DNA of 64,000 nt, from NCBI RefSeq assembly GCF_023197165.1, contig NZ_JALPRD010000007.1, positions 124,001 through 188,000 on the forward strand. Reading direction: 5' to 3'. The notes beneath the pieces were generated by a model. The model ran no database searches. It was given only the letters and a program-made list of their open reading frames with translations, and was not told the DNA's origin. The position numbers and the translations under genes are program-made. Within the stretch, counting starts at the first letter, position 1. Every line of letters begins with the position of its first letter. The stretch is from Sphingopyxis sp. MSC1_008 (GTDB lineage: Bacteria > Pseudomonadota > Alphaproteobacteria > Sphingomonadales > Sphingomonadaceae). Positions 35,420 through 43,870 of this stretch are shown here, in pieces.

Positions 35420-36895
35420 CTAAAGCGCCTCGGCGATCGCAACGAGCGCGCGGTCGACCGCGGCGGTGGCCTGCGCGTCGGTGTCCTCGGGCATGTCGTT
35501 CGCCAGCGCCGAGAAGATCAGCGTTCGCCCGCTGCGCGTCGTCAGATAACCCGACAGCGCGCGCGATGCGTTGAGCGATCCGGTCTTGGCGAACAATTTG
35601 CCTTCGAGGATCGTGCCCTTGAAACGGCTCTGCAGCGTGCCGTCGCGCCCGGCGATCGGCAGCGTCTCGCGCCACGCCATGCTCCACGGCTGGCGCGCGA
35701 TCCAGCCCAGCAGGCCGACGGCGGCGCGCGGGGTGATGCGGTTATACGACGACATGCCCGACCCGTCGGCAAAGTGATAACCCGTCGCGGGCAACCCCGC
35801 CTGCGTCATGACCTGCCGCATCACCGCCTGGCCGTCGGCGATCGAGCCGCTGCCTGCCTGCCGCGCGACGCGGCGCAGCATCAATTCGGTGTGGAGATTC
35901 TGGCTCTCCTTGTTGATCCGCACCATATTTTCGGCGAGCGACGGTGCGGGCAATTCGGCGAGCATCGCAGGTTCGGCGGGCAAGGTGGCCGGCGTGCCCT
36001 TGCGGTTCTCGGGATCGTCGGCGGGCGTCAGCGGCCGGTGGCGCGCTGCGATATCGCCATCCACCCGTACGCCGCGCGCGCGCAGCAGTTCGCCGAGGCG
36101 CCACGCCGCATGGTGCGCCGGATCGTCGATGCCATAGCGGAGCGTCAGCGGCGCGGCGTCGACGCCGACGGTGCCTGTCAGGCGCAGGACGCGGCTGTTC
36201 GGCATGCGGTCGGCCTCGATCGCCTCTTCCTTGCCCGCGACGGTCGTAACCCGATTGTCGATGATATAATAGCCGGATGCCTGCACACCCGGCGCGGCGC
36301 CGACCGCGCCAGGAGCCAGCTTCACCACCAGCTCATTGTCGTCGAGCGTCAGCGCCGACGTACCGGTGCCGTAACGCGACTGGATGTTGTTCCAGCTCAT
36401 CCCGGGACCCCAGCGTTCGTCGGGGAACCAGCTGTCGTCGCCGATGATGTTGCGGACATGGCGCGTCTTCGCCGCGACCGCGTCGGCGAGCGTTTGCAGG
36501 CAATCGACCTTGCAGTCGTCGGCGCTCGACAGCAGCGCGTCGCCGCGCCCGTGCAGCACGACGTCGACCTTGCCATCGGCGCCCGTTTCGAGCCGCACCC
36601 CGGTGCCCTTTGCGGTGCGCTGAAGCAAAGGCAGCTCGGCATAGGCGATGGCGGTCGTGAACATCTTGGTGTTCGAGGCGGGGATGAAGCGCTGGTCGGG
36701 CGCGATCGATACCAGCACTTCGCCATCGAGCGTGGTGACGAGCAGGCCGAAGCGCGACCCCGCGGGTCCCGCGGCCAGTTTCTGTTCGACCGTCGTCAGC
36801 AGCGGCGCCGGCGCCGGGTTCGTCTGGGCGTGCGCCGCGGTCAGCGAGAGCGCGAGCGTAGAGGCGAGCGCGAAGCGTCCAATCGATGTCGTCAT
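35420..36895 (-). CDS. dacB: D-Ala-D-Ala carboxypeptidase/endopeptidase (PBP4 type)
   Basis: A 491-residue periplasmic penicillin-binding protein of peptidase family S13. Signal peptide ends at AHAQ (about 24). Active-site motifs in order are Ser74-X-X-Lys77 in PASNTKMF, Ser383-Tyr-Asn385 (SSYN), and Lys437-Thr-Gly (KTGS). The long insertion between the first two motifs is typical of DacB. It trims the terminal D-Ala and cuts D-Ala-mDAP cross-links, releasing peptidoglycan fragments. It is the last gene of a six-gene operon that includes AmpG and the DgcN/DgcA pair; its start is 1 base past the upstream stop. Confidence 0.94.
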   Translation of the reverse strand: MTTSIGRFALASTLALSLTAAHAQTNPAPAPLLTTVEQKLAAGPAGSRFGLLVTTLDGEVLVSIAPDQRFIPASNTKMFTTAIAYAELPLLQRTAKGTGVRLETGADGKVDVVLHGRGDALLSSADDCKVDCLQTLADAVAAKTRHVRNIIGDDSWFPDERWGPGMSWNNIQSRYGTGTSALTLDDNELVVKLAPGAVGAAPGVQASGYYIIDNRVTTVAGKEEAIEADRMPNSRVLRLTGTVGVDAAPLTLRYGIDDPAHHAAWRLGELLRARGVRVDGDIAARHRPLTPADDPENRKGTPATLPAEPAMLAELPAPSLAENMVRINKESQNLHTELMLRRVARQAGSGSIADGQAVMRQVMTQAGLPATGYHFADGSGMSSYNRITPRAAVGLLGWIARQPWSMAWRETLPIAGRDGTLQSRFKGTILEGKLFAKTGSLNASRALSGYLTTRSGRTLIFSALANDMPEDTDAQATAAVDRALVAIAEAL

Positions 36896-36896
36896 A

Positions 36897-37919
36897 TTAT
36901 TCCCGTTTATCCCAGGCTGAAATGACCCGCTCGCCCACCGCGGGGCGCAGGGTGGTAATGCCGCTGTCGGCGTGGCGGGTCGGATGGACCCGGTTGGTGA
37001 GCAAGGTCCATGCAAGGCCGCGCTCGAAATCGATCCACAGCCCGGTGCCGGTGAAACCGGTATGGCCGATCGTGTCGGCCGAACAGGCATCGCCGCCATG
37101 CCATCCGGCGAAGGCGCGTTCCCAGCCCGAGGTCCGGTGCAGCTCGTTTGCAGTGCGCACCTCGGCCAGAATTGCGGGCGAAAGCATCGAGCCATCGAGC
37201 ATCGCGCGCGCAAAACCCAGTACGCCATCGATCGTGCCGAACAGCCCCGCGTGCCCCGGCGCGCCGCCGAGCGCGAAGGCGTTTTCGTCGTGGACCTCGC
37301 CCTTCATCACGCGCCCGCGCCAACTGCAAGCCTCGGTCGCGACGGCCGGGCCGGGCGGCGGGCCGAAGCCGAGCCCGCGGCCGAGCGGCCAGTCCGACAG
37401 CGGTGCGCCCGTGAGGCGTTCGATCGCAATGCCGAGCAGGATGAAATTGATGTCCGAATAGAGTGGCGGCCCGTGGCGCCATTCGCGCTGGAGCACGAAG
37501 GCGCGCAGCCGCGCCGGATCGTCGCCATAGGTGTAGATGGGCTCGACCGCGGGAAGGAAGGTCCTGTGCATCAGGCAGTCGCGAAAGGTCAGTCGGCGTT
37601 CGGCAGCGCCCGCGACATCATATTGGCGGAGGTCTGGGATCGCGTCGGTCAGCGGCCGGTCGAGGTCGAGGCGTCCCTGTTCGGCGAGTTTCATGATGAT
37701 CGTGGTCGTCGCGATCACCTTGCTGAGCGAGGCGAGGTCGAACCAATGCTCGCGGGTCAGCGCCTCGCGCTCGGGGACGAGCGCGGCCATTCCGGCGAAG
37801 CGCACCGCGCTCTCGCCGTCGGCGGACACGATCCCCAGCGTGGCGCCGGGAATGCGATCGGCCTCCACCGCTTCCAACGCGGGGGCAAACGCCTGTTCGC
37901 AAATCGCCTCGATCGTCAT
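36897..37919 (-). CDS. Serine hydrolase, beta-lactamase-fold (family S12-like)
   Basis: A 340-residue cytoplasmic-looking protein without a signal peptide. Catalytic motifs fit class C beta-lactamase/esterase enzymes: Ser64-Leu-Ser-Lys67 in DLASLSKV, Tyr154-Ser-Asp in LYSDIN, and HTGFTGTG in place of KTG. Relatives include EstB esterases and D-aminopeptidases, and some act on muropeptides. It overlaps ampG by 4 bases upstream and abuts dacB downstream, so a role on imported peptidoglycan fragments is reasonable but unproven. It lacks a secretion signal, which argues against a resistance beta-lactamase. Confidence 0.85.
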   Translation of the reverse strand: MTIEAICEQAFAPALEAVEADRIPGATLGIVSADGESAVRFAGMAALVPEREALTREHWFDLASLSKVIATTTIIMKLAEQGRLDLDRPLTDAIPDLRQYDVAGAAERRLTFRDCLMHRTFLPAVEPIYTYGDDPARLRAFVLQREWRHGPPLYSDINFILLGIAIERLTGAPLSDWPLGRGLGFGPPPGPAVATEACSWRGRVMKGEVHDENAFALGGAPGHAGLFGTIDGVLGFARAMLDGSMLSPAILAEVRTANELHRTSGWERAFAGWHGGDACSADTIGHTGFTGTGLWIDFERGLAWTLLTNRVHPTRHADSGITTLRPAVGERVISAWDKRE

Positions 37920-39424
37920 GTCGGCACGCGGCCTTTCACGCGCACGATGATGGGTAGCAGGAAGATCGCGGCAAAACTCAGCGCGCCCGAAAGCAGGAAG
38001 AAACCGTCATAACCGATCTGCGTCTGCATCGAGCCCGACGCGCCCGCAAGCAGGCGCGGGAGTAGGAAGGCGAAGCCTGATAGCAGCGCATATTGCGCGC
38101 CGGGATAGGTCGGGCTGACGAGCATCGAGAGGTAAACGACGAACACCGCACCCGCGAACCCGTTGCCGAACTGGTCGACCGCGACCGAGGTGTAGAGGAC
38201 GAACGCCGATGGCTCACTGTGCCAGAGCCAGACATAGATCCAGTTGCCCGCCGCTGCCGTAACCGCGCCGATGCCGAGCGTCCAGCCGAGCGACAGCCGC
38301 GTCGACAGAAAGCCGCCGAGCGCGACGCCGAGCATGCTCGCGGACAGCGCGACGACGCCATCGGCAATGCCGATCTGATGCAGGCTGTAGCCCTTTTCGT
38401 TCCACAGCGGGTGCGACAGCGTCAGCGTGAGTACGTCGCCCATGCGATAGAGCGAAACGAAAGCGAGCACCGCGAGCACGGGCGTGCCGTAACGCCAGAA
38501 CAGTTCGACGTAAGGCGCGGCGAAGGTGGATACGTTCGAAAGGGCATCGGCGGGCAGACGGCGAATGCGTGGCAGGGCGAGCGCCAGCGCGACGAAGGGC
38601 AGTAAAGCGATCGCCAATACAATCGGCGTGACGTTGGTCTTCGCCGAAATGCCCGCACCCTGCACCGCCGAGAGCAGCGCCCAGCCGAGCAGTGCGGTGA
38701 CGAGTGCGGTGGCGAGTATGACGAACAGGCTGGCGAGCGTTCCCGCGACGAGTGCCTGCGCGCGGCCCCTGGTGCCTTCGCATTCGGGCCGCATAGCCGC
38801 AAGGATCGGGAAGGGCAGGAAGGCGGCGAGGGCGATCACCAGATAGGCCCAGGTCCAGTCGGCCCACGCAGCGACGAGGATCGCGCCGCTCCCCGCCGCG
38901 ACCATCGCGCTGCGATAACCCCAAAGGTTCGCGGCGACGATCGGCGCCTGCTCGGTCTGCGTCGGCGCAAGCTCGATGCGCCAGCCGTCGGCGGCGACTT
39001 CCAATGTCGTCGTCCAGAAGGCGAGCAGGACCGCGAACAGCGCGGTCAGCGGCAGGCTCTTGTCGCTCGACGTGAAGGCCATCGCGACCATCGAGAGGAA
39101 GATACCGAGCTGCGACAGCATGATCCACCCGCGCCGGCGCCCCCAGAAACGCGAAAAGCCGGGGATGTCGTAGCGCTCGATCAGCGGCGCCCAGGCGAAT
39201 TTGAACGTCGGCAGCAGCGCGATCCATGCGAAGAAGCCGATGATCACGATATCGACGCCGTGCCGCGCGAGGCGCAGCGTCAGCACCGCGTTGAACATGT
39301 AAAAGGGCAGCCCCGCCGAAAAGCCGAGCAGCAGGTAGAGGCCGAGCAGGCGCCGTCCCGATGGCTTGGCGGGCAGGTCGCCCGCCAGCACGCCGGCTAC
39401 GGCTTCCGCGGCCGCCGTGGTCAT
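37916..39424 (-). CDS. ampG: AmpG-family muropeptide permease (MFS)
   Basis: A 502-residue inner-membrane transporter. Family marks are the first-helix LLGFSAGLPFYMFNAVLTLRL, IIGFFAWIALLPTFKFAWAPLIERYD in the next loop, and FWGRRRGWIMLSQ. AmpG brings anhydromuropeptides from the periplasm into the cytoplasm for recycling, using the proton gradient. The start at 39424 overlaps the symporter stop by 4 bases (ATGA) and its stop overlaps the next start by 4 bases. In this operon it would carry fragments whose D-glutamate the DgcN/DgcA enzymes could handle. Confidence 0.92.
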   Translation of the reverse strand: MTTAAAEAVAGVLAGDLPAKPSGRRLLGLYLLLGFSAGLPFYMFNAVLTLRLARHGVDIVIIGFFAWIALLPTFKFAWAPLIERYDIPGFSRFWGRRRGWIMLSQLGIFLSMVAMAFTSSDKSLPLTALFAVLLAFWTTTLEVAADGWRIELAPTQTEQAPIVAANLWGYRSAMVAAGSGAILVAAWADWTWAYLVIALAAFLPFPILAAMRPECEGTRGRAQALVAGTLASLFVILATALVTALLGWALLSAVQGAGISAKTNVTPIVLAIALLPFVALALALPRIRRLPADALSNVSTFAAPYVELFWRYGTPVLAVLAFVSLYRMGDVLTLTLSHPLWNEKGYSLHQIGIADGVVALSASMLGVALGGFLSTRLSLGWTLGIGAVTAAAGNWIYVWLWHSEPSAFVLYTSVAVDQFGNGFAGAVFVVYLSMLVSPTYPGAQYALLSGFAFLLPRLLAGASGSMQTQIGYDGFFLLSGALSFAAIFLLPIIVRVKGRVPT

Positions 39425-40659
39425 GCCTTGTCCTCGGGCTCGACGGCGTTTTCCCAGCGCGCGACGACGCTCGTCACCGTCAGGTTCGCACTCGCGCTTG
39501 CGACGGTGCGCGTCATGTCGAGCAGCCGGTCGAAAGGCAGGACGAAACCGACGACGAGCGCGGTCTGCTCGGCCGACACGCCGGCCGCGGAGAGCACCGC
39601 GGCGAGCATGAACAGCGACGCCGACGGGATCGGCGCTGTACCGAAGGCGGCGAGCGCGCCGGTGAGCAGGACGATGGCCAGCATCGGCAGGTCGGGTTCG
39701 ACGCCGACCGCCTGCAGCGCAAAAATACTGAGCAGCCCGACATACATCGCGGTGCCGTCCTTGCCGATGCTCGCGCCGATCGGCAGCACGGTCTTGGCGA
39801 CCCCGGGCGCGATGCGCAGGTCTTCGAGCGCGATGCGCAACGCGACGGGCAGGGTGGCCGCCGACGATGCGGTCGAAAAGGCGACCGCGAGCGCGTCGAC
39901 GATCGTGCGGTAGAAGCGCAGCACCGGCCGCCGCGCGACAAAGGCGATCAGCGGCACATGGACGAGCAATATCTGCAGGGCCACGCCTGCAGCGACCCCG
40001 ACCGCGAGCCAGCCGATGTTGGCAAACACCGCGACGCCATTGTCGGCGACCGCTTTCGCGATCAGCGCGAGGACGCCGAACGGAGTGATCTCCATGACAA
40101 TGCGCACCAGCTGGAACAGCACTTGCCCCGCCGACTGCAGCAGGTCGGCCATCGGGCGGCCCGCTTCGCCTGCTAGGATGACGCCGAAGCCGAAGAGCAT
40201 CGAAAAGAAGATGATCGCGAGCATATCGCCCTCGACCAGCGCCTGTACGATATTGACGGGCACGATACCGATCAGCTGGTCGTGCAGCGATTTGGCCTCG
40301 CCGAGCGCGTGCGGGACGGCGGTGCCGAGCGCGGCGCCCTGTCCCGGTTCGAGCAGCAGGCCGACGATGATGCCGATCGACACCGCGCAGAATGTGGTTG
40401 CGGCGAACATGCCGACCGTGCGCGCGCCGACCGAGCCGAGCTTGCGCGGGTCGGCGAGCGCGGTGACGCCCGACGCGATGCTGATGAAAACGATCGGGAC
40501 GACGAGCATCCGGATCACACGAACGAACAATTCGCCGATGAAGGCAATCGCACCGGTCGCGGCAGGCCACAGGAGTCCGAGCAGCACGCCGACGACCATC
40601 GCGCCCAAGACGCGTTGCCACAGCGGCACTGCGAACCAGCCGCGAAGAAACCCCGTCAT
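39421..40659 (-). CDS. Dicarboxylate/amino acid:cation symporter (DAACS)
   Basis: A 412-residue transporter of the GltP/DctA fold. The family elements are LFVRVIRMLVVPIVFISIASGV (about 44-65), the serine-rich re-entrant loop FSTASSAATLPV, the GASIGKDGTAMYVG loop and the second re-entrant loop with TGALAAFGTAPIPSASLFML. It imports dicarboxylates such as glutamate or aspartate with sodium or protons. Placement between DgcA and AmpG suggests uptake of D- or L-glutamate. Twenty-one bases separate it from dgcA upstream. The stereoselectivity cannot be read from the sequence. Confidence 0.9.
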   Translation of the reverse strand: MTGFLRGWFAVPLWQRVLGAMVVGVLLGLLWPAATGAIAFIGELFVRVIRMLVVPIVFISIASGVTALADPRKLGSVGARTVGMFAATTFCAVSIGIIVGLLLEPGQGAALGTAVPHALGEAKSLHDQLIGIVPVNIVQALVEGDMLAIIFFSMLFGFGVILAGEAGRPMADLLQSAGQVLFQLVRIVMEITPFGVLALIAKAVADNGVAVFANIGWLAVGVAAGVALQILLVHVPLIAFVARRPVLRFYRTIVDALAVAFSTASSAATLPVALRIALEDLRIAPGVAKTVLPIGASIGKDGTAMYVGLLSIFALQAVGVEPDLPMLAIVLLTGALAAFGTAPIPSASLFMLAAVLSAAGVSAEQTALVVGFVLPFDRLLDMTRTVASASANLTVTSVVARWENAVEPEDKA

Positions 40660-40680
40660 CCGTCCCCCTGTTTTATCGTA

Positions 40681-41673
40681 TCAAATGCCGCCCCAGAAAC
40701 CAGGCTGCGGCGGCGACATGATACCGTTCGCCGCGCTGACCCCGCCGTCGCGATCCTCTGCAAGCCAGAGCGGTCCGTCAAGGTCGACGAAGCTGCTCGT
40801 CGCCGCGATGGCCCAGGCGGGCGCGATCGAGAGCGACGAACAAATCATGCAGCCCGTCATCACATCGAGCCCGCGTTCGCGCGCCGCCTCTGCCAGTTCC
40901 AGTGCGGCGGTCAGCCCGCCGGTCTTGTCGAGCTTGATGTTCACGACCGCATAGCCATCGGGAAGGTTGCCCAAATCGGCCGCGACATGCACCGATTCAT
41001 CGGCCGCGATCGGGATCACCGAGCGGAAACCGATGAGGTCGCTATCGGCATCGGCGGGCAGCGGCTGTTCGAGCAGGTCGATGCGCAGATCGGTCATCAG
41101 GCCCTGCAGGTCGCGGACCTCGGCGATCGTCCAGCTTTCATTGGGATCGACGATCATTTTCGGTTTGGGCGCCGCGGCGCGGACAGCCCCCAGCTGCGCG
41201 GCGGGGTCGCTGCGGTCGACCTTCACCTTCACCAGCGGTGCGTCGGCGAGCGCTGCGGCGGCAAGCGCCATCCGGTCGGGTGTGTCGAGGCTGACCGTCA
41301 TCGCGGTGACGATCGGGCGCAGCGGCCGTTCGAGGCCCAATGCCGCCGCGAAATCGCTTCCCGCGTGCCGCAGTTCCAGATCCCACAGCGCACAGTCGAC
41401 CGCGTTGCGCGCGGCGCCGGCGGGCATCAACTCCAGCAATTCCTGCCGGCCCACGCCGCGCTCAATCGCGCCGCGCGCCGCTTCGATCGCGGCGATCGTG
41501 CTTTCGGCATTCTCGCCATAGCGGGGGTAGGGGACGCATTCGCCGCGCCCCGTCACACCGTCCTGCACGATGGCGACGGTTACGACCTCGGCGGCGGTTT
41601 TGACCCCCCGCGATATGCGAAACGGCGTGTGCAGCGGCAGAATTTCGCCGGCGACGGTCAGGGCGGGGGGCAT
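40681..41673 (-). CDS. dgcA: N-acetyl-D-glutamate racemase / dipeptide-epimerase-like enolase (DgcA)
   Basis: A 330-residue enolase-superfamily enzyme of the muconate-lactonising/dipeptide-epimerase type. The KxK acid-base pair is Lys149-Val-Lys151, metal ligands are Asp176, Glu202 and Asp225, and the opposite-face base is Lys247 in NIKLDKTGG. In marine bacteria DgcA racemises N-acetyl-D-Glu made by DgcN. The gene lies 10 bases downstream of a DgcN-type gene, which favours that role; the older label for the same scaffold is L-Ala-D/L-Glu epimerase (YcjG), and AmpG in this operon would also fit that. Either way it inverts a glutamate centre derived from cell wall. Confidence 0.87.
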   Translation of the reverse strand: MPPALTVAGEILPLHTPFRISRGVKTAAEVVTVAIVQDGVTGRGECVPYPRYGENAESTIAAIEAARGAIERGVGRQELLELMPAGAARNAVDCALWDLELRHAGSDFAAALGLERPLRPIVTAMTVSLDTPDRMALAAAALADAPLVKVKVDRSDPAAQLGAVRAAAPKPKMIVDPNESWTIAEVRDLQGLMTDLRIDLLEQPLPADADSDLIGFRSVIPIAADESVHVAADLGNLPDGYAVVNIKLDKTGGLTAALELAEAARERGLDVMTGCMICSSLSIAPAWAIAATSSFVDLDGPLWLAEDRDGGVSAANGIMSPPQPGFWGGI

Positions 41674-41683
41674 CGCCGGGCGA

Positions 41684-42706
41684 TCAGACGGTTTCGGCGG
41701 TGGCGGGCATATCCAGCAGCCGATCGAGGATCGCCTCGACCCCGAAGCGATAGGGGTCGCTGGTCGGCAGCCCGAACTCGGCCTCGGTCGCGGCGCACAA
41801 GGCACGCGCGTCGTCCTCTGCCATCGCCGAGGTGTTGAGCGCGATGCCGACCACTTGCACGTCGGCATTGGTGAGCTGCGCCACGCGCAGATTGGCCTCC
41901 AGCGTTTCGGCAATACCGGGCAGCGGATAGTGCGGCAGGCCGCGCATGTGCGGGCGCACCGGGTCGTGGCAGAGGACGAGCGCGTCGGGCTGCGCCCCGT
42001 GCAGCAGCCCCGTCGACACGCCCGCGAAGGAGGGGTGATAGAGCGAGCCCTGCCCTTCGATCAGGTCCCAGCCATCGTCGCTGCGCGCGGGCGAAATCTG
42101 TTCGATCGCGCCCGAGATGAAGTCGGCGACCACGGCGTCGAGCGGAACGCCGTCGCCTGCGATCAATATGCCGGTCTGCCCGGTCGCACGGAAATCGGCG
42201 GCAAGCCCACGCTTTTCGAGCGCGCTCGCGAGACACAATGTCGTGTACATCTTGCCGACCGAGCAATCGGTGCCGACGGTCAGCAGCCGTTTGCCCGCGC
42301 GCGGCTTGCCGTTGCCGATCGGAATGTCGGGGCGCGGGTCGCGCACATCGTGGAGCTTGCGGCCGAGCCGCGCCGCGGCTTCGATCAGGCGCGGTTCGGC
42401 GTTGAGCCGGTGGTGCAGCCCCGATGCGATGTCGAGCCCGGCGTCCATCGCGGCGAGCGCATCGACGATCAGATCCTCGCCGAGCTTGCCGCCCGCATTG
42501 GCGATGCCGAGCACCAGCGTCCGCGCGCCGGCAGCGTGCGCGGCGGCGAAATCCATGCGCGGCAGGTCCAGAGTCAGCGGGCAATCGTCGTGACGATATT
42601 CGCCGACACAAATGTCGGGGCGGAACACCGCGAGCCCGCGCGAGGTCTTGATGTCGGCGGGGTCGCTGGAGTGGCCGAGGTAGAGAAGATAGGGCGTTTC
42701 GATCAT
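41684..42706 (-). CDS. dgcN: D-glutamate N-acetyltransferase DgcN (DUF1611 P-loop protein)
   Basis: A 340-residue protein of the DUF1611 family. The N-terminal domain (about 1-130) is Rossmann-like. The C-terminal P-loop domain has VGTDCSVGKMYTTLCLA (Walker A, near 146-155) and WDLIEGQGSLYHPSF. Experimentally studied members acetylate D-glutamate, giving the substrate for DgcA. It is the first gene of the six-gene operon, and its promoter probably lies in the 95-base gap behind the LysR gene, where direct repeats are present. If D-Glu is its substrate, acetylation followed by DgcA and deacetylation would feed L-glutamate to central metabolism. Confidence 0.85.
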   Translation of the reverse strand: MIETPYLLYLGHSSDPADIKTSRGLAVFRPDICVGEYRHDDCPLTLDLPRMDFAAAHAAGARTLVLGIANAGGKLGEDLIVDALAAMDAGLDIASGLHHRLNAEPRLIEAAARLGRKLHDVRDPRPDIPIGNGKPRAGKRLLTVGTDCSVGKMYTTLCLASALEKRGLAADFRATGQTGILIAGDGVPLDAVVADFISGAIEQISPARSDDGWDLIEGQGSLYHPSFAGVSTGLLHGAQPDALVLCHDPVRPHMRGLPHYPLPGIAETLEANLRVAQLTNADVQVVGIALNTSAMAEDDARALCAATEAEFGLPTSDPYRFGVEAILDRLLDMPATAETV

Positions 42707-42762
42707 GGATCCGGGAAACCTGCGTGATGATGAGCGGCCGATATTATCCCCAGCGGCCGTAA

Positions 42763-42789
42763 CGCCCCAATATCTAGCGCCCCATATCC
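42763..42789 (-). promoter_or_regulatory. Direct repeats upstream of dgcN (candidate LysR site)
   Basis: CGCCCCAATATC (42763-42774) and CGCCCCATATCC (42778-42789) form a direct repeat with 15-base periodicity. A related GATATTATCCCC lies at 42740-42751. Fixed spacing ahead of dgcN suggests regulator binding; the LysR protein encoded next door is the natural candidate. Confidence 0.45.
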
Positions 42790-42807
42790 TATAGCTTGAT
42801 GCTATAG
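42789..42807. repeat. CTATAGC inverted repeat at the LysR stop
   Basis: CTATAGC, 5 bases, GCTATAG forms a perfect 7-bp dyad. It covers the LysR stop codon and lies about 85 bases upstream of dgcN. It could be a regulator half-site pair or a weak transcript end. Confidence 0.6.
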
Positions 42808-43686
42808 CCCTTCGATCACCGTTGCGAGCACCGCGAGGAACGCCGACGCGGTTCGCGATGGCGGGCGGTTCTGCAGATAGACCGCGTTGATGTCGAAGGT
42901 TATCGCGGGTTGCAGCGGCCGGCTCGAGAGCCCGGGAGGCAGCGCGGCATGTGCGGTGAAATTGTCGACGATCGCCATGCCGACCCCCGCGCTTACCAGC
43001 GCCGCGGCGACATAATAGGTGCGCGCCGACACGACTTCGTCGAGCACGACCTCGAGCCGGCTGAGCTCGCTCGACAGCATCCGTCCGATCGGGCCGCCTT
43101 GCACCGGGCTGATGAACTTGTGCCCGCGCAGCTCGTCGAGGTGCAAGCGCGGCGGTGCGCCGGGCATATCCTCTTCGCGATAGATGACGACCAGCTCGCC
43201 CTCGCCGATCACCTGATGCGCGACGGGCGCTGACAACGGCACCTCGAAACTGATCGCGATGTCGGTTTCATGTTCGTAGAGTTTGCGCACCATTTCGTCG
43301 TGATGGAGCGTCTGGAGGTCGAACATGATATCCGCATGGTCGCCCATGAAGCGCGCGACCGCCTCGGGGATCGCGCCGAGCCCGAGCGAGGGAAGCGCCG
43401 AAATGCGGAGCAGGCCGCCCCGCCCGTGGCGCAAATTCTGGCATGCCTGGCGCAGCGAGCGCACCCGGTCCTGAATGTCAGAGACTTCGGCGAACAGCGT
43501 GTGCGCGTCCTGCGTCGGTATCAGCCGTCCCTTCGACCGTTCGAACAGGGTCAGGCCGATCGAGCGTTCGGCATGGCGCAGCACCTTGGTCACCGACGGC
43601 TGCGACACGTTGAGCGACCGCGCCGCGGCGCTGACCGTGCCGTGCAGGAAGACCGCGTGGAATATCTCGATCTGGCGCAGGTTCAT
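42802..43686 (-). CDS. LysR-family transcriptional regulator
   Basis: A 294-residue LTTR. The N-terminal helix-turn-helix is MNLRQIEIFHAVFLHGTVSAAARSLNVSQPSVTKVLRHAERSIGLTLFER. A PBP-like effector domain follows (about 92-290). It begins at 43686, where the family match starts, though a GTG or other start a few codons upstream is possible. It is directly upstream of dgcN in the same direction and divergent from the D-amino-acid deacylase gene. That position suggests it controls both, with a D-amino acid or muropeptide as effector. Relatives include OccR/NocR-type regulators of amino acid catabolism. Confidence 0.9.
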   Translation of the reverse strand: MNLRQIEIFHAVFLHGTVSAAARSLNVSQPSVTKVLRHAERSIGLTLFERSKGRLIPTQDAHTLFAEVSDIQDRVRSLRQACQNLRHGRGGLLRISALPSLGLGAIPEAVARFMGDHADIMFDLQTLHHDEMVRKLYEHETDIAISFEVPLSAPVAHQVIGEGELVVIYREEDMPGAPPRLHLDELRGHKFISPVQGGPIGRMLSSELSRLEVVLDEVVSARTYYVAAALVSAGVGMAIVDNFTAHAALPPGLSSRPLQPAITFDINAVYLQNRPPSRTASAFLAVLATVIEGL

Positions 43687-43870
43687 CCCGTTACGATCCC
43701 GAAGTTGCGACACCGGGGCATGCGATTGCCCCTTGTTTTGGCCGGATATTGTTGTGGCTTTAATCTCTATGCCATCGGGTTATAGGGGGTGCAACAACGC
43801 TGTCTGGACGCGGCACGTGCAATCGAGACATCTTCATCCTTGATAAAAGCTCCATGGAAGGATCACGCCG

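Noticed and set aside
36897..37919. Serine hydrolase as an AmpC resistance beta-lactamase
   Set aside because: It lacks a signal peptide and has HTG instead of KTG; operon context points to muropeptide or ester hydrolysis.
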